Source of the DNA: Leptolinea sp964420995 | Lineage (GTDB): Bacteria > Chloroflexota > Anaerolineae > Anaerolineales > Anaerolineaceae | Assembly: GCA_964420995.1 (NCBI GenBank) | Contig: CAYQUX010000024.1 | Coordinates: 1 to 64,000 of the forward strand | Reading direction: 5' to 3' | Length of the DNA stretch: 64,000 nt | Part shown: in pieces, positions 43,018-52,099 of the stretch | How positions within the stretch are numbered: the stretch's first letter is position 1 | Layout of the letters: each line of letters opens with the position of its first letter | Position numbers and translations under genes: made by a program | The notes under the pieces: model-generated | Seen by the model: only the letters and a program-made list of their open reading frames with translations | Told to the model about the DNA's origin: nothing | Database searches by the model: none

Positions 43018-43044
43018 CGGGCGAATTTTTTCGCCCGTTTTTTT
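43018..43044 (+). terminator. Strong Rho-independent terminator
   Basis: An 8-bp stem (43018-43025 with 43030-43037), a 4-nt loop and seven T residues (43038-43044). It lies about 290 nt after ccdA and 34 nt before the MFS gene start. Confidence 0.8.
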
Positions 43045-43077
43045 GTTCCATTCAACTGAACGTTTCAGGAAATAATC

Positions 43078-44394
43078 ATGAAATTCAACTATCTTTCTTC
43101 CGGTTGGAAGACCTTCTATCGAATCTGGGGCGGTCAAACCGTGTCACTTGTGGGTACCGCGATGAGCCGCTTTGCCCTGATGATCTGGGCGTACCAGCAG
43201 ACCGGCGCAGCCACCACACTGGCATTGCTGGGGTTTTTCAATTTCGGAGCCATTGTCCTTTGCTCCTCCTTTTCGGGTATTGTGGTTGACCGCATGAAAC
43301 GCAAACATGTCATGCTGCTGGCAGATACGTGCGCGGCACTGATAAGCGCGGTCATTCTTTACCTGTTTTCGACGAACCAGTTGCAGATATGGCACCTGTA
43401 TTTGCTGGAGGGATTGACCGGAGTGTTTGAATCCTTCCATTATCCGGCCTACCAGGCATCCATCACCCTGCTGGTGCCAAAGGACGATTTCACGCGGGCA
43501 AGCAGCCTGAACGGATTGGGCGAATCCGCCGCGAGGACGGTGGCGCCGGTGCTGGCGGGGCTTCTGCTTCCGCTCGCCGGTCTCCGGGTTGTCCTTCTGC
43601 TGGACTTGATCAGCTTTTTCGCGGCGTTTGGTACGCTGTGGTTTTCTTCCATTCCCCAGCCCGAGGATGAAACGGATGCCTGCCGGAATCCGGGCAGGCA
43701 GGCCAGCGCGAAAGCCGGCCTTGAATTCATCCGCCGGCGGCCGGGGTTGATCGGATTGGTACTGGTGTTCATGTCCATTAACCTTTGGGCGGGTTTGACG
43801 TATTACTCCATATTATCAGCCATGATCCTGGCGCGTTCAGGTCAGAGTACCATGGCCTTGAGCTGGGTGGAGGCCGCGCTGGGTCTGGGTGGCATTGCGG
43901 GCGGAATAGTATTAACTGTGTGGGGCGGTCCAAAAAGGCGGGTGCGGGGGCTGCTGCTGGTTACCACCTTCTCGTTTCTTCTTGGAGACGGTACCTTTGC
44001 CCTGGGGCACAGTCTGCCCTTCTGGGTGATCGCCGGGTTTATTTCCAACTTCTCGGTACCCTTTATCAGCGCGCCGAATCAGGCGGTATGGCAGGCGAAA
44101 ACGCCCCCGGAATTACAGGGGCGGGTGTTCGCCCTGCGCGGCATGCTGCAGATGGTGACCATTCCAATCGGGTACCTGGCCGCCGGTCCGCTGGCTGACA
44201 GGGTTTTTGAACCGGCCATGGCGGTTGGCGGACGTCTGGCGGGGAGTCTGGGTTTTCTTACCGGTACAGGTCCCGGTGCCGGAATGGCGTTGATGTTCGT
44301 CATTACCGCCATTGGCGGAATGCTCACCGGTGTCTTTGGGTTCGCTTCACCGGCACTGCGGAATGTAGAGCACGATCTACCGGATGCAATATGA
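43078..44394 (+). CDS. MFS transporter, drug-efflux type
   Basis: The 438-residue protein has about twelve hydrophobic helices and belongs to the Major Facilitator group MFS_3, which includes macrolide exporters of the Mef type. The motif A loop between helices 2 and 3 reads GIVVDRMKRKHVM. A charged central loop (residues about 205-230) separates the halves. The substrate cannot be deduced. The start has a CAGGAAATAAT context with a weak ribosome-binding site. It ends 182 bp before the convergent rpoD. Confidence 0.85.
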   Translation: MKFNYLSSGWKTFYRIWGGQTVSLVGTAMSRFALMIWAYQQTGAATTLALLGFFNFGAIVLCSSFSGIVVDRMKRKHVMLLADTCAALISAVILYLFSTNQLQIWHLYLLEGLTGVFESFHYPAYQASITLLVPKDDFTRASSLNGLGESAARTVAPVLAGLLLPLAGLRVVLLLDLISFFAAFGTLWFSSIPQPEDETDACRNPGRQASAKAGLEFIRRRPGLIGLVLVFMSINLWAGLTYYSILSAMILARSGQSTMALSWVEAALGLGGIAGGIVLTVWGGPKRRVRGLLLVTTFSFLLGDGTFALGHSLPFWVIAGFISNFSVPFISAPNQAVWQAKTPPELQGRVFALRGMLQMVTIPIGYLAAGPLADRVFEPAMAVGGRLAGSLGFLTGTGPGAGMALMFVITAIGGMLTGVFGFASPALRNVEHDLPDAI

Positions 44395-44456
44395 CGTGAT
44401 TTGAGAAAACATGCGGATGTGTTTCAGATATGCCATAAAAGCACCCCCTCTTGCAT

Positions 44457-44488
44457 CTCCCCCCTTTTCAAAAAGCAGAAAATGGGAG
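44457..44488. repeat. Imperfect hairpin related to 45-80
   Basis: A C-tract (44459-44464) pairs imperfectly with GAAAATGGGAG (44478-44488) around AAAAAGCA. The arrangement resembles the hairpin at 45-80. Confidence 0.3.
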
Positions 44489-44535
44489 AGAAAAAGCAAA
44501 ATTCATACCACTTAAATTAGCTCAACGATAAAAAA

Positions 44536-44557
44536 GGGCGGGATATCAATCCCGCCC
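44536..44557 (-). terminator. rpoD terminator
   Basis: A 9-bp GC-rich stem (44536-44544 with 44549-44557), a 4-nt loop and a run of A on the plus strand (44530-44535) give a T-run on the minus strand, 18 nt after the rpoD stop. Confidence 0.8.
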
Positions 44558-44575
44558 AAATGGGTCATTTCATAC

Positions 44576-46231
44576 TTATGAGAGGTACTCGCGCAGGTTG
44601 CGGCTGCGAGTGGGGTGCCTCAGTTTGCGTAACGCCTTGGCTTCGATCTGGCGGATGCGCTCACGGGTCACGTTGAAGTAGCGGCTGACCTCTTCCAGGG
44701 TGTGGTCCTTGCCGTCGATCAGGCCGAAACGCAGTTCCAATACCTGGCGTTCGCGTTCAGAGAGAGCGGCCAGAGCATTCTGTACCTGCTCACGCAGCAT
44801 CTCACGCGCGGCCGCGTCCATCGGTTCCAGAGCTTCATCGTCTTCGATGAAATCGCCCAACTGGCTGCTTTCCTCATCACCTACCGGGCGCTCAAGGGAC
44901 ACAGGCTCTTCCGCCGATTGCAGGATGCGCTGCACCTTGGCCGTGGCGGCCACCCAGCGGCGCATGATATCCGGGTCAAGCGCGCCGTCACCCCCCAGGA
45001 ATTTGCGGATGGCGTCCACGTCCTGTTTTTCAAGCTGGTCGGATTCAAGCACCAGTTCTTCGTTGGTTGGTTCGCGCCCCAGCTTCTGCACCAGCGAGCG
45101 TTGCACGCGCAGCAGGCGGGTGATAGCTTCAAACAGGTGCACCGGAATACGGATGGTGCGCGCCTGTTCGGCGATGTAGCGGCTGATGGATTGCCGGATC
45201 CACCAGGTGGCGTAGGTGCTAAATTTAAAACCGCGGGTGGAATCAAACTTGTTGACCGCGCGCAAAAGGCCCAGGTTGCCTTCCTGGATCAAATCAAGGA
45301 AGGAAATACCACGGCCCAGATAGCGTTTGGCAATACTAACCACCAGGCGCAGGTTGGCGCGGATCAATTGCTGGTTGGCTTCTTCCGCGCGGTATTTAAT
45401 ACCTTCCAGTTCGGAATTCAGGTCATCTTCTGGAGGAAGGTTCTTGACAAAAAACTCTATGGGCGGCATTTGCCCAGATTTTTGAATTTCATTCAGTAAC
45501 TTCGACGCCACACTGGACGGCATCAGGTTTAATGTCAGGAAAAGGTTGAATGCGTTCCGCGCCAGCGCGTCCCACAGTGAGTCTTTTCCCCATTGGCCGT
45601 TATCCAGGTAGTGCCGCAGATAGGATGGTTCCGCGATCTGCCAGCCGCGGCGTAATTGCTGGGCTTCCGCCAGCACCAGGCTGAGGTCAGGCGGTTCACC
45701 CTGATTGAAACTGCGCGCGTCTTCCACCAGTCGGTTCCAACTTAAGATGGCCCGCTCTGCGAGACAGGTGAACAGGGCGTCACAATTGGGCGCGCTGCCG
45801 GTGGAGCCAACATGCTGCTGCAGGGTATCCATCAACCGTTCGGCTTCAATCATGGCCGCCAGACGGAACTCGCTGTCCGCATCCAACAAATGGATCTGGC
45901 CGATCTCTTTCAGGTAGAGTCGAACCGGATCTTCTGAAAGTTCAACGGCAACCGCCGGATCTTCAAGAATTTTCAGGGGGTCTTCCAGCGCAAATTCAGA
46001 CCATTCATCCCCCGCCTGGGCAAGAACAGTATCATCCGGTTCTTCCTGGTTGATCAAATCCTCGTCGCCTGGCGCGATAATGGGTTTTGGTGCCCCATTC
46101 TTTGTCCCATTGCGACGGGTTTTCCGCCCATTGACGGGCGTTTCGACGGCCGGTTTTCGGGTACGCGTTGATGAAGTGCCTTCCGGCTTTGCTTCTGGCG
46201 AATCGATCGATTTTATTTGGCGTGGCGACAT
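44576..46231 (-). CDS. rpoD: Primary sigma factor RpoD
   Basis: The 551-residue protein is a group 1 sigma-70 factor. Region 1.2 (DPVRLYLKEIGQIHLL) follows a basic, low-complexity N-terminus of about 90 residues. A non-conserved insert spans about residues 140-270. Region 2 is complete (RLVVSIAKRYLGRG, FLDLIQEGNLGLLRAV, KFSTYATWWIRQSI), and region 4.2 (LEEVSRYFNVTRERIRQIE) ends the protein. It directs RNA polymerase to housekeeping promoters. The gene follows dnaG by 22 nt on the minus strand, a macromolecular-synthesis pairing seen in many bacteria. Confidence 0.95.
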   Translation of the reverse strand: MSPRQIKSIDSPEAKPEGTSSTRTRKPAVETPVNGRKTRRNGTKNGAPKPIIAPGDEDLINQEEPDDTVLAQAGDEWSEFALEDPLKILEDPAVAVELSEDPVRLYLKEIGQIHLLDADSEFRLAAMIEAERLMDTLQQHVGSTGSAPNCDALFTCLAERAILSWNRLVEDARSFNQGEPPDLSLVLAEAQQLRRGWQIAEPSYLRHYLDNGQWGKDSLWDALARNAFNLFLTLNLMPSSVASKLLNEIQKSGQMPPIEFFVKNLPPEDDLNSELEGIKYRAEEANQQLIRANLRLVVSIAKRYLGRGISFLDLIQEGNLGLLRAVNKFDSTRGFKFSTYATWWIRQSISRYIAEQARTIRIPVHLFEAITRLLRVQRSLVQKLGREPTNEELVLESDQLEKQDVDAIRKFLGGDGALDPDIMRRWVAATAKVQRILQSAEEPVSLERPVGDEESSQLGDFIEDDEALEPMDAAAREMLREQVQNALAALSERERQVLELRFGLIDGKDHTLEEVSRYFNVTRERIRQIEAKALRKLRHPTRSRNLREYLS

Positions 46232-46253
46232 GGGTTAACTATACCATAGGAGA

Positions 46254-48188
46254 TTATTGGAGATTTATTTCAGGCTGCAGGGCCTTTTCAAGGCGGAAAC
46301 GCTCACCGGTCAGTTCGGTCATCTTGCGGGTGTATTCACGTATGGATTCTCGTTCATCCACCTGGGCTTCCTGCCAGGCAGCCAGGTCTGAGACCAGGAA
46401 ACGGATGGTATCAATGGCCTCGCGGATTTGCACCAGGCGCAGTCGGGTGATGGTGTCGTAGAGGTCATCATAAATGCGCTCATCCGGGGTGTTATCCAGA
46501 CTGATGCCGGAATTGATATCCTGCAGGAATGTGTTCAATGAGTCAGGCAGGTGGTCGCTGAGATATTCGCGTACGCTCGCGTCGAGCTGTTGGACAGCTT
46601 CTGATACCAGAAGGAAGGCTTCCTGTGATTCGGTGGACTGGAAATCATCGACACTCAAGCCGGGGAATTTATTGCTCTTCAACTCATTTTCCACCGGAGT
46701 AAAAAGATCGGGCTTGAACAACAGCAAGCGCAGGAGATGATTTTCCAGCAGTTTCAATGGATTCTTCAGTTCAACGGGGGCAGCCGTGTCACGCCGGGCT
46801 GGTCTGGACCGCCGGCGGGGAGCAGATTTGCCCCTCACGGTTCCACCGGCCTGTAACTGCATCAACGACTCTTCATTGACATGCAGAAGGACCGCCAGAC
46901 GGGAGCGGTAGGTGTCGCGCTCCACCGGGCTGGCCAGGTCTTCGATCAAAGGGATGATTTGCCGGGCGATGAAATCCTTTTCTTTGGGATCGTTCAGGTC
47001 ATGCGCCGCCGCCAGGGTATCCATCACATGCTGGACAATGGGTTTGGCATTCTGCAAGATGTCTTCCCATTCCGATGGATTGCGCAACACCACCTCGTCC
47101 GGGTCCATGCCTTCGGGGATGGCGGTCACCCGCAGGTCAGCCCGCAGCCGTGATTCCTCATGCAACAACCCGCGGGCATCGAAAACCATCTCGTCCCCTC
47201 GGTCCAGCGACTGGCGGGCAATCTCAAGGCCGCGCATGGTGGCCTTGGCGCCGGCTGCATCAGCATCCAGCGCGAGGATCATCTTGCGGGTCAGGCGCTG
47301 CAACTGGCGGAGCTGGTCTTCCGTAAGGGCGGTGCCCATGGGAGATACCGTGTTGGTAAAACCAGCCTGGTGCAGAATGATGACGTCCAGATAGCCTTCC
47401 ACAATGACCGCCTGGTCTTTTTCGCGGATGGATTTGCGGGCGTGATCCATGCCGAACAACAGGCGGCCTTTGTCAAACAGGGCTGTCTGCGGTGAATTTA
47501 AGAATTTCGGCACGTCATTGGGGTCAAGGATACGCGCGCCGAAACCGGTCATGCGGCCCTGAGCGTCGCGGATGGGGATCATGATGCGGTTACGAAAGCG
47601 GTCGTATACCCGTTCTTTCTCCGGATTTTCTGAGAGCAGACCGGCTTCTTTCAGCTCATCCACCGTGTAGCCGCGGCCGGTGAAATGGGTTGTCAAAGTA
47701 TCCCAGCCGGGAGGCGCGTACCCCAGGCCAAACGAAGCGATGGTTTTCGCGGTCAGCCCACGTTTGGTCAGGTAATCCAGGGCGGGTTTGCCCATCGCGT
47801 TTTGCGTGAGGTAATGCTTGTAGAGGAGGACGGTCTCTTCAAGAAGCTGGCGTATCTTTTCCTGGTGCTCGTCCTCTTCCTTGCGCTGCGGGGTAAGGGG
47901 TTCCAGTTCCACGCCGGCTTTGAGAGCCAGCAACTTGAGCGCCTGGGGAAAGTCGCAGCCTTCGCGTTTCATCACGAACTTGAAAATATCACCGCCTTCG
48001 TTGCAGGCGCCAAAACAGCGCCAGGTGCCCGAATCAGGGAAGACGACAAACGCGGGGGTGCGTTTGTTTTCATGGAACGGACAGAAGCCGGTGAAATTCT
48101 TGCCGGATTTACGCAGTTTTACCGAGGGGATCTCATTTACAAGGTCCTCAATATGGATGCGAGATTTGATCTCATCAACAGCGGTCAT
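46254..48188 (-). CDS. dnaG: DNA primase
   Basis: Primase makes RNA primers for DNA replication. The 644-residue protein begins with the CHC2 zinc-binding domain (CPFHENKRTP, then CFGAC); the last ligand pair carries one residue more than the usual CFGC. The TOPRIM core has VIVEGYLDVI and LALDADAAGAKA. The C-terminal helicase-binding domain is present from about residue 470. The gene is upstream of rpoD in the same direction, with 22 nt between them. Confidence 0.94.
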   Translation of the reverse strand: MTAVDEIKSRIHIEDLVNEIPSVKLRKSGKNFTGFCPFHENKRTPAFVVFPDSGTWRCFGACNEGGDIFKFVMKREGCDFPQALKLLALKAGVELEPLTPQRKEEDEHQEKIRQLLEETVLLYKHYLTQNAMGKPALDYLTKRGLTAKTIASFGLGYAPPGWDTLTTHFTGRGYTVDELKEAGLLSENPEKERVYDRFRNRIMIPIRDAQGRMTGFGARILDPNDVPKFLNSPQTALFDKGRLLFGMDHARKSIREKDQAVIVEGYLDVIILHQAGFTNTVSPMGTALTEDQLRQLQRLTRKMILALDADAAGAKATMRGLEIARQSLDRGDEMVFDARGLLHEESRLRADLRVTAIPEGMDPDEVVLRNPSEWEDILQNAKPIVQHVMDTLAAAHDLNDPKEKDFIARQIIPLIEDLASPVERDTYRSRLAVLLHVNEESLMQLQAGGTVRGKSAPRRRSRPARRDTAAPVELKNPLKLLENHLLRLLLFKPDLFTPVENELKSNKFPGLSVDDFQSTESQEAFLLVSEAVQQLDASVREYLSDHLPDSLNTFLQDINSGISLDNTPDERIYDDLYDTITRLRLVQIREAIDTIRFLVSDLAAWQEAQVDERESIREYTRKMTELTGERFRLEKALQPEINLQ

Positions 48189-48311
48189 ATCGTTAACCTG
48201 AATCTGGAAAACATCATGATGGTCAAATTATCACCCAAACCGTTGAATTATTACAAATACGGCGGATATAGTGTAACGAATTTATTATAATTCCGCGGAT
48301 TTACAAAGAGA

Positions 48312-48339
48312 GTAGGGGCGTACGGCCGTACGCCCCTAC
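48312..48339. repeat. 28-bp perfect palindrome, AGGGGCGTAC family, copy 3
   Basis: The perfect palindrome 48312-48339 starts GTAGGGGCG, is centred on GGCC, and ends CGCCCCTAC. Its central 15 bases also occur in the repeat at 12835. It lies between glyQS and dnaG and may act as a terminator or REP-like element. Confidence 0.75.
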
Positions 48340-48373
48340 AGGTTATATACCAAAATGAATTATTAGTGTGAAC

Positions 48374-51300
48374 CTAAAACCCTTCCAGGAAGGACAGATC
48401 GACAATCTTTTCCGGCAGACGCGCGATTCGCTGTAGCATGCCAAGGCGGTTGGCCTTCTCCTGCGCCACCTCTGACATGACCAGCACCGCATCAAAGAAA
48501 GTATTCACGGCAGGGATGGCCGGGAGAAAGGCGTTCAGGAAATCATCCACAGAAGTTGTGGTCTGTACTGCCTTTTCCATGCGGCCGATCTGCTCGAACA
48601 GAGCTTTTTCTGAGGGATCCTTGAAGGCTTCCGGTTGAACCGTGTATGTTTCCTTCAGACTGCGGGTGATGCGCACGCAGCGCGAGAATGCCGGCAGGAT
48701 GGTGTTCCAATCACCGCGTTGCACCCAGGCGGAAAGCTGGCCGCAGGCTCGCGCGGCTCCGGCCGGGTTATTTCCCTGCTGCGCCAGTACGGCATCCACC
48801 ACATCATAGCGGAAGCCCTGGTCAGTCAGAAAGCCCTTCAAGCGGCCGGTGATGAATTCGCCACAGGCTTGCAGGGATTCGGGAGTCATGGCAACCGGCA
48901 GGTTGGCAGCCGCCAGTTTTAATCCTTCGGTAGTATCAAAATCCAGGTTCCAGGCGATCAATGACTGAACCAGACCAAGCGCAGCCCGGCGTTGGGCATA
49001 GGGATCCTTCGTTCCTGTGGGAGCCAGACCGGCGGCGAACAATCCAGCCAGCATATCCAACCGGTCTGACAGGCTGACAATCAATCCGGGTTTGGACGCG
49101 GGTGAGGCGTCGCCGGTACTCTTGGGAAGGTAATGCTCGGCAATGGCTTTTGCCACCGCTTCATCCTCGCCGGAGCGTCGGGCATAGTACGCGCCCATCA
49201 CACCTTGCAGGGAGGTCATCTCAACCACCATGTGCGTGGCCAGATCTGCCTTGCATAGATGCGCGGCACGCAGAGCGGTCTTTTCTTCCGCGGGGGATAG
49301 CACCAGTTTCCCTTTCAGGTCGCCGACAAGTTTCTCGATGCGGTTGGTACGGTCAAGCATGGAACCCAGTTTGAACTGGAAGATGAGCGTGGAAAGCTGA
49401 GGAACAAATTCATCCAGTTTGTAACGGATATCCTCGTTGATAAAGAAAGCGGCATCGGCAAAGCGGGCGCGGATGACCTGCTCGTTGCCATCGGTGACCA
49501 CATCCAGCGATTGGTCGTCACCGTTACGGACGGCAATAAAATATGGCAAAAGTTCACCGTCTGGTTTGATGACCGGGAAGTAACGCTGGTGTTTCTTCAT
49601 GACCGAGATCAACACCTCGGCAGGCAGTTTCAACGATTCGGGGTCAAATTTTCCCAACAGGGCGGTGGGGCGTTCCACAAGGTTATTGACCTCATCCAGC
49701 AGGGTTTCATCCACCTCGGGCTTTCCACCGACGGATACCGCCAGTTTTGACACCTGCTGCGCGATGGTCGCGCGGCGGACTTGCGGGTCAAGCAGGATGC
49801 CCTGTGATTTCAGCACGTCAGGATAGGCGGCGGCAGTCTTGATGGCGGATTCTTCCGATGCGCCGAATCGCAGACCGCGTGTATTGTTGGTGGCAGTCAA
49901 ACCGGCATACTGGAAGGGAATCAACTGTTCGCCGAACAGGGCGGTCAACCAGCGCAGCGGACGAGAGAAGCCCGCCTGGCTTTCATTCCAGCGCATAACC
50001 TTATCGAATTTAATGCCGGCCACCAGATCTGCCAGGGCGGATTTTAATACCTCACCGGCCGGTTTACCGGTCTCATGCACTTCTGCCGCGGCGTAGCGTC
50101 CGCCGTCAATTTCCATGATCTTCAGGTCTTCAGGCTGCAGTCCTTTGCCGCGCGCGAAGCCGGAAGCGGCCGGGGTGGGCTTTCCGGAGGCGTCAAAGGC
50201 ACGGTCAGCGGGAGGACCTTTGATAATGCTGGTCTTGTCAGGCTGGCGGGGGGCTACTTTTTCCACCATCACGGACAGGCGGCGGGGTGTGCCGGAGATA
50301 CGGATATCACCGTGTTCCAGCCGCAGATCGGTAAACAGGGCGGGGATGCGTTCGGAAAGTTGGGTAAGAGCCGATTGTAAGTCGGCCGCCGGCAGCTCTT
50401 CCGTGCCGATCTCGAGCAGGAAGTCTTCCGGTTTGTCAGGGGCACATTTCGTGTCCAGTTCAACGGCCGTCGCTTGTTTTTGCGCGTTAACGGTGGCGCT
50501 GTCGGCTTTTCCCCAGGGGAATCCAAGGGCTTCGCGCTGGGCGACATAGGCTTCAGCGACACGCCGGGCCAGGTCGCGCATACGCGAAAAGAGCGCCTGC
50601 CGTTCAGTGACGCCCACGGCGCCGCGTGTATCCAGAATATTAAAGGTGTGCGAGCATTTCAGCACATAATCATGCGCCGGAAGGACCAGTCCTTCCTTCA
50701 AAGACGCTTCCGCTTCCGCCTCAAAGAGGTTGTACATCTGACGCAGACGTTCCACATCGGCGATCTCAAAGTAATACTTGCTGTGTTCCTGTTCCGCCTG
50801 AAGGTTTACCTCGCCATATTTGCGGTCCGCGCTCCATTGGATCTCGCGGAAGCTGCGTACCTTCTGCAGGGCGATGGCAATACGTTCCAGACCGTAGGTG
50901 ATCTCCACCGCGTTCGGGTCCAGCACAATGCCGCCGGCCTGCTGGAAGTAGGTAAACTGGGTGATCTCCTGGCCGTCGAGCCAGACTTCCCAGCCCAGAC
51001 CCCATGCACCCAGCGCGGGCGATTCCCAGTTGTCTTCCACGAAGCGGATATCATGCTCGGCCGGATCGATCCCCAGCGCGCGCAGGGAATCGAGGTACAG
51101 CTCCTGCGGGTTGCCAGGATCGGGTTTCAATATCACCTGGAACTGGTAGTGCTGCTGCAGGCGGTTGGGGTTCTCCCCGTAACGGCCGTCATCCGGGCGG
51201 ACGGAAGGTTCCACATAGGCCACGTTCCAGGGTTCCGGACCCAGCACACGCAGATAAGTGGCTGGATTCATTGTGCCGGCGCCCACCTGGGTGTAATAGG

Positions 51301-51382
51301 GCTGCCATACGAGGCAGCCTTTCTCAGCCCAGAATTTTTCAAGGGTGAGCATGATGGATTGGAAATCAAGCGGTTTGGACAT
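48374..51382 (-). CDS. glyQS: Glycyl-tRNA synthetase, alpha and beta chains fused
   Basis: The 1002-residue protein fuses the two chains of the bacterial heterotetrameric GlyRS in one frame. Residues about 1-300 are the catalytic alpha chain (FWAEKGCLVWQPY, MNPATYLRVLGPEPW, YGLERI). A short linker near residues 300-325 leads into the beta chain, which begins with FLLEIGTEELPAADL and ends with the anticodon-recognition region. Fused GlyRS is known in Chlamydiae, plants and some Chloroflexota, so this supports the lineage. I chose ATG 51382, preceded by a GGAG ribosome-binding site; in-frame ATGs 21 nt and more upstream lack one. Confidence 0.94.
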   Translation of the reverse strand: MSKPLDFQSIMLTLEKFWAEKGCLVWQPYYTQVGAGTMNPATYLRVLGPEPWNVAYVEPSVRPDDGRYGENPNRLQQHYQFQVILKPDPGNPQELYLDSLRALGIDPAEHDIRFVEDNWESPALGAWGLGWEVWLDGQEITQFTYFQQAGGIVLDPNAVEITYGLERIAIALQKVRSFREIQWSADRKYGEVNLQAEQEHSKYYFEIADVERLRQMYNLFEAEAEASLKEGLVLPAHDYVLKCSHTFNILDTRGAVGVTERQALFSRMRDLARRVAEAYVAQREALGFPWGKADSATVNAQKQATAVELDTKCAPDKPEDFLLEIGTEELPAADLQSALTQLSERIPALFTDLRLEHGDIRISGTPRRLSVMVEKVAPRQPDKTSIIKGPPADRAFDASGKPTPAASGFARGKGLQPEDLKIMEIDGGRYAAAEVHETGKPAGEVLKSALADLVAGIKFDKVMRWNESQAGFSRPLRWLTALFGEQLIPFQYAGLTATNNTRGLRFGASEESAIKTAAAYPDVLKSQGILLDPQVRRATIAQQVSKLAVSVGGKPEVDETLLDEVNNLVERPTALLGKFDPESLKLPAEVLISVMKKHQRYFPVIKPDGELLPYFIAVRNGDDQSLDVVTDGNEQVIRARFADAAFFINEDIRYKLDEFVPQLSTLIFQFKLGSMLDRTNRIEKLVGDLKGKLVLSPAEEKTALRAAHLCKADLATHMVVEMTSLQGVMGAYYARRSGEDEAVAKAIAEHYLPKSTGDASPASKPGLIVSLSDRLDMLAGLFAAGLAPTGTKDPYAQRRAALGLVQSLIAWNLDFDTTEGLKLAAANLPVAMTPESLQACGEFITGRLKGFLTDQGFRYDVVDAVLAQQGNNPAGAARACGQLSAWVQRGDWNTILPAFSRCVRITRSLKETYTVQPEAFKDPSEKALFEQIGRMEKAVQTTTSVDDFLNAFLPAIPAVNTFFDAVLVMSEVAQEKANRLGMLQRIARLPEKIVDLSFLEGF

Positions 51383-51503
51383 ACGTACTCCGTACAGTTT
51401 CATGTATTGGCAGGGAATTATACCGCTCGTGAGGGGCAATTCAGGAATCACCGTAATTATTTCTAGAAATAAATATTCGCCGGACAGACAATTTCATCCT
51501 CGC

Positions 51504-51533
51504 TTGCGTAAAATGTAAGTTTTCTGCCATAAT
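51504..51533 (+). promoter_or_regulatory. Candidate promoter of the 51567 lipoprotein
   Basis: TTGCGT (51504-51509) and CATAAT (51528-51533) are 18 bp apart, 33 nt upstream of the ATG. Confidence 0.35.
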
Positions 51534-51566
51534 CTGACTTAATCTATTATTTCTCAGGAGGAGATA

Positions 51567-52061
51567 ATGAAACCTAATAAGATAGGTCTGCTTTTTCTGG
51601 CTGTTCTGTTGATCACCGCCAGTCTGACGGCCTGCGGTGGTGGAGCCGCTCCGGAGAAACCCACCACCCCGCCCGAACCGGCCAAACAGGAAATGGCTGC
51701 CCCAACCACTGCACCAGAAATGGTGGAACCCACAATGGTGCCTGAGGTTGAAACCCCGGCCGCGCCAGCCGCTACATCCAAGTTCCCGCTGCCGCCCAAC
51801 GCCAAAGTCATTCAAAGCACCGACGCGATGGCCATCGCTTCCGTCGGCATGGACATCAAAGACGCCATGGACTGGTACCGCTCAGACGCAAAAAGCAAAG
51901 GCTGGACGGAATACGAACTGTTGACAACCGTGGCTGACAATGGGTTCAGCATGGCTTTCCGCGTCCCCGACCAGGAAGAAGAACTTGTCGTGCAGGGAAC
52001 AGTCATTTCGGCGGATAACCTGACGTTATCCGTTAGGTTTGAAGAGACGGATGTGAAATAA
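51567..52061 (+). CDS. Lipoprotein with a small C-terminal domain
   Basis: The 164-residue protein has a lipobox (LTAC, Cys23), a Pro/Glu/Ala/Thr-rich linker to about residue 70, and a compact domain of about 90 residues with an alpha/beta pattern (KDAMDWYRSDAKSKGW, then strand-rich sequence). I do not recognise the domain, though it resembles short domains found in other exported proteins of these bacteria. The start follows a perfect AGGAGGAG ribosome-binding site. A terminator follows. Confidence 0.7.
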   Translation: MKPNKIGLLFLAVLLITASLTACGGGAAPEKPTTPPEPAKQEMAAPTTAPEMVEPTMVPEVETPAAPAATSKFPLPPNAKVIQSTDAMAIASVGMDIKDAMDWYRSDAKSKGWTEYELLTTVADNGFSMAFRVPDQEEELVVQGTVISADNLTLSVRFEETDVK

Positions 52062-52069
52062 GCAATGCG

Positions 52070-52099
52070 GGCCGGGAGAAAATCTACTCCCGGCCTTTT
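52070..52099 (+). terminator. Terminator in the end of recO
   Basis: A 9-bp GC-rich stem (52070-52078 with 52087-52095) followed by TTTT lies 8 nt after the lipoprotein stop. The loop contains the recO stop codon (52084-52086), so the right arm is also recO coding sequence. Confidence 0.7.

Noticed and set aside
50474..51466. 330-codon plus-strand frame opposite the GlyRS gene
   Set aside because: It is antisense to the conserved alpha chain and has no recognisable domain.
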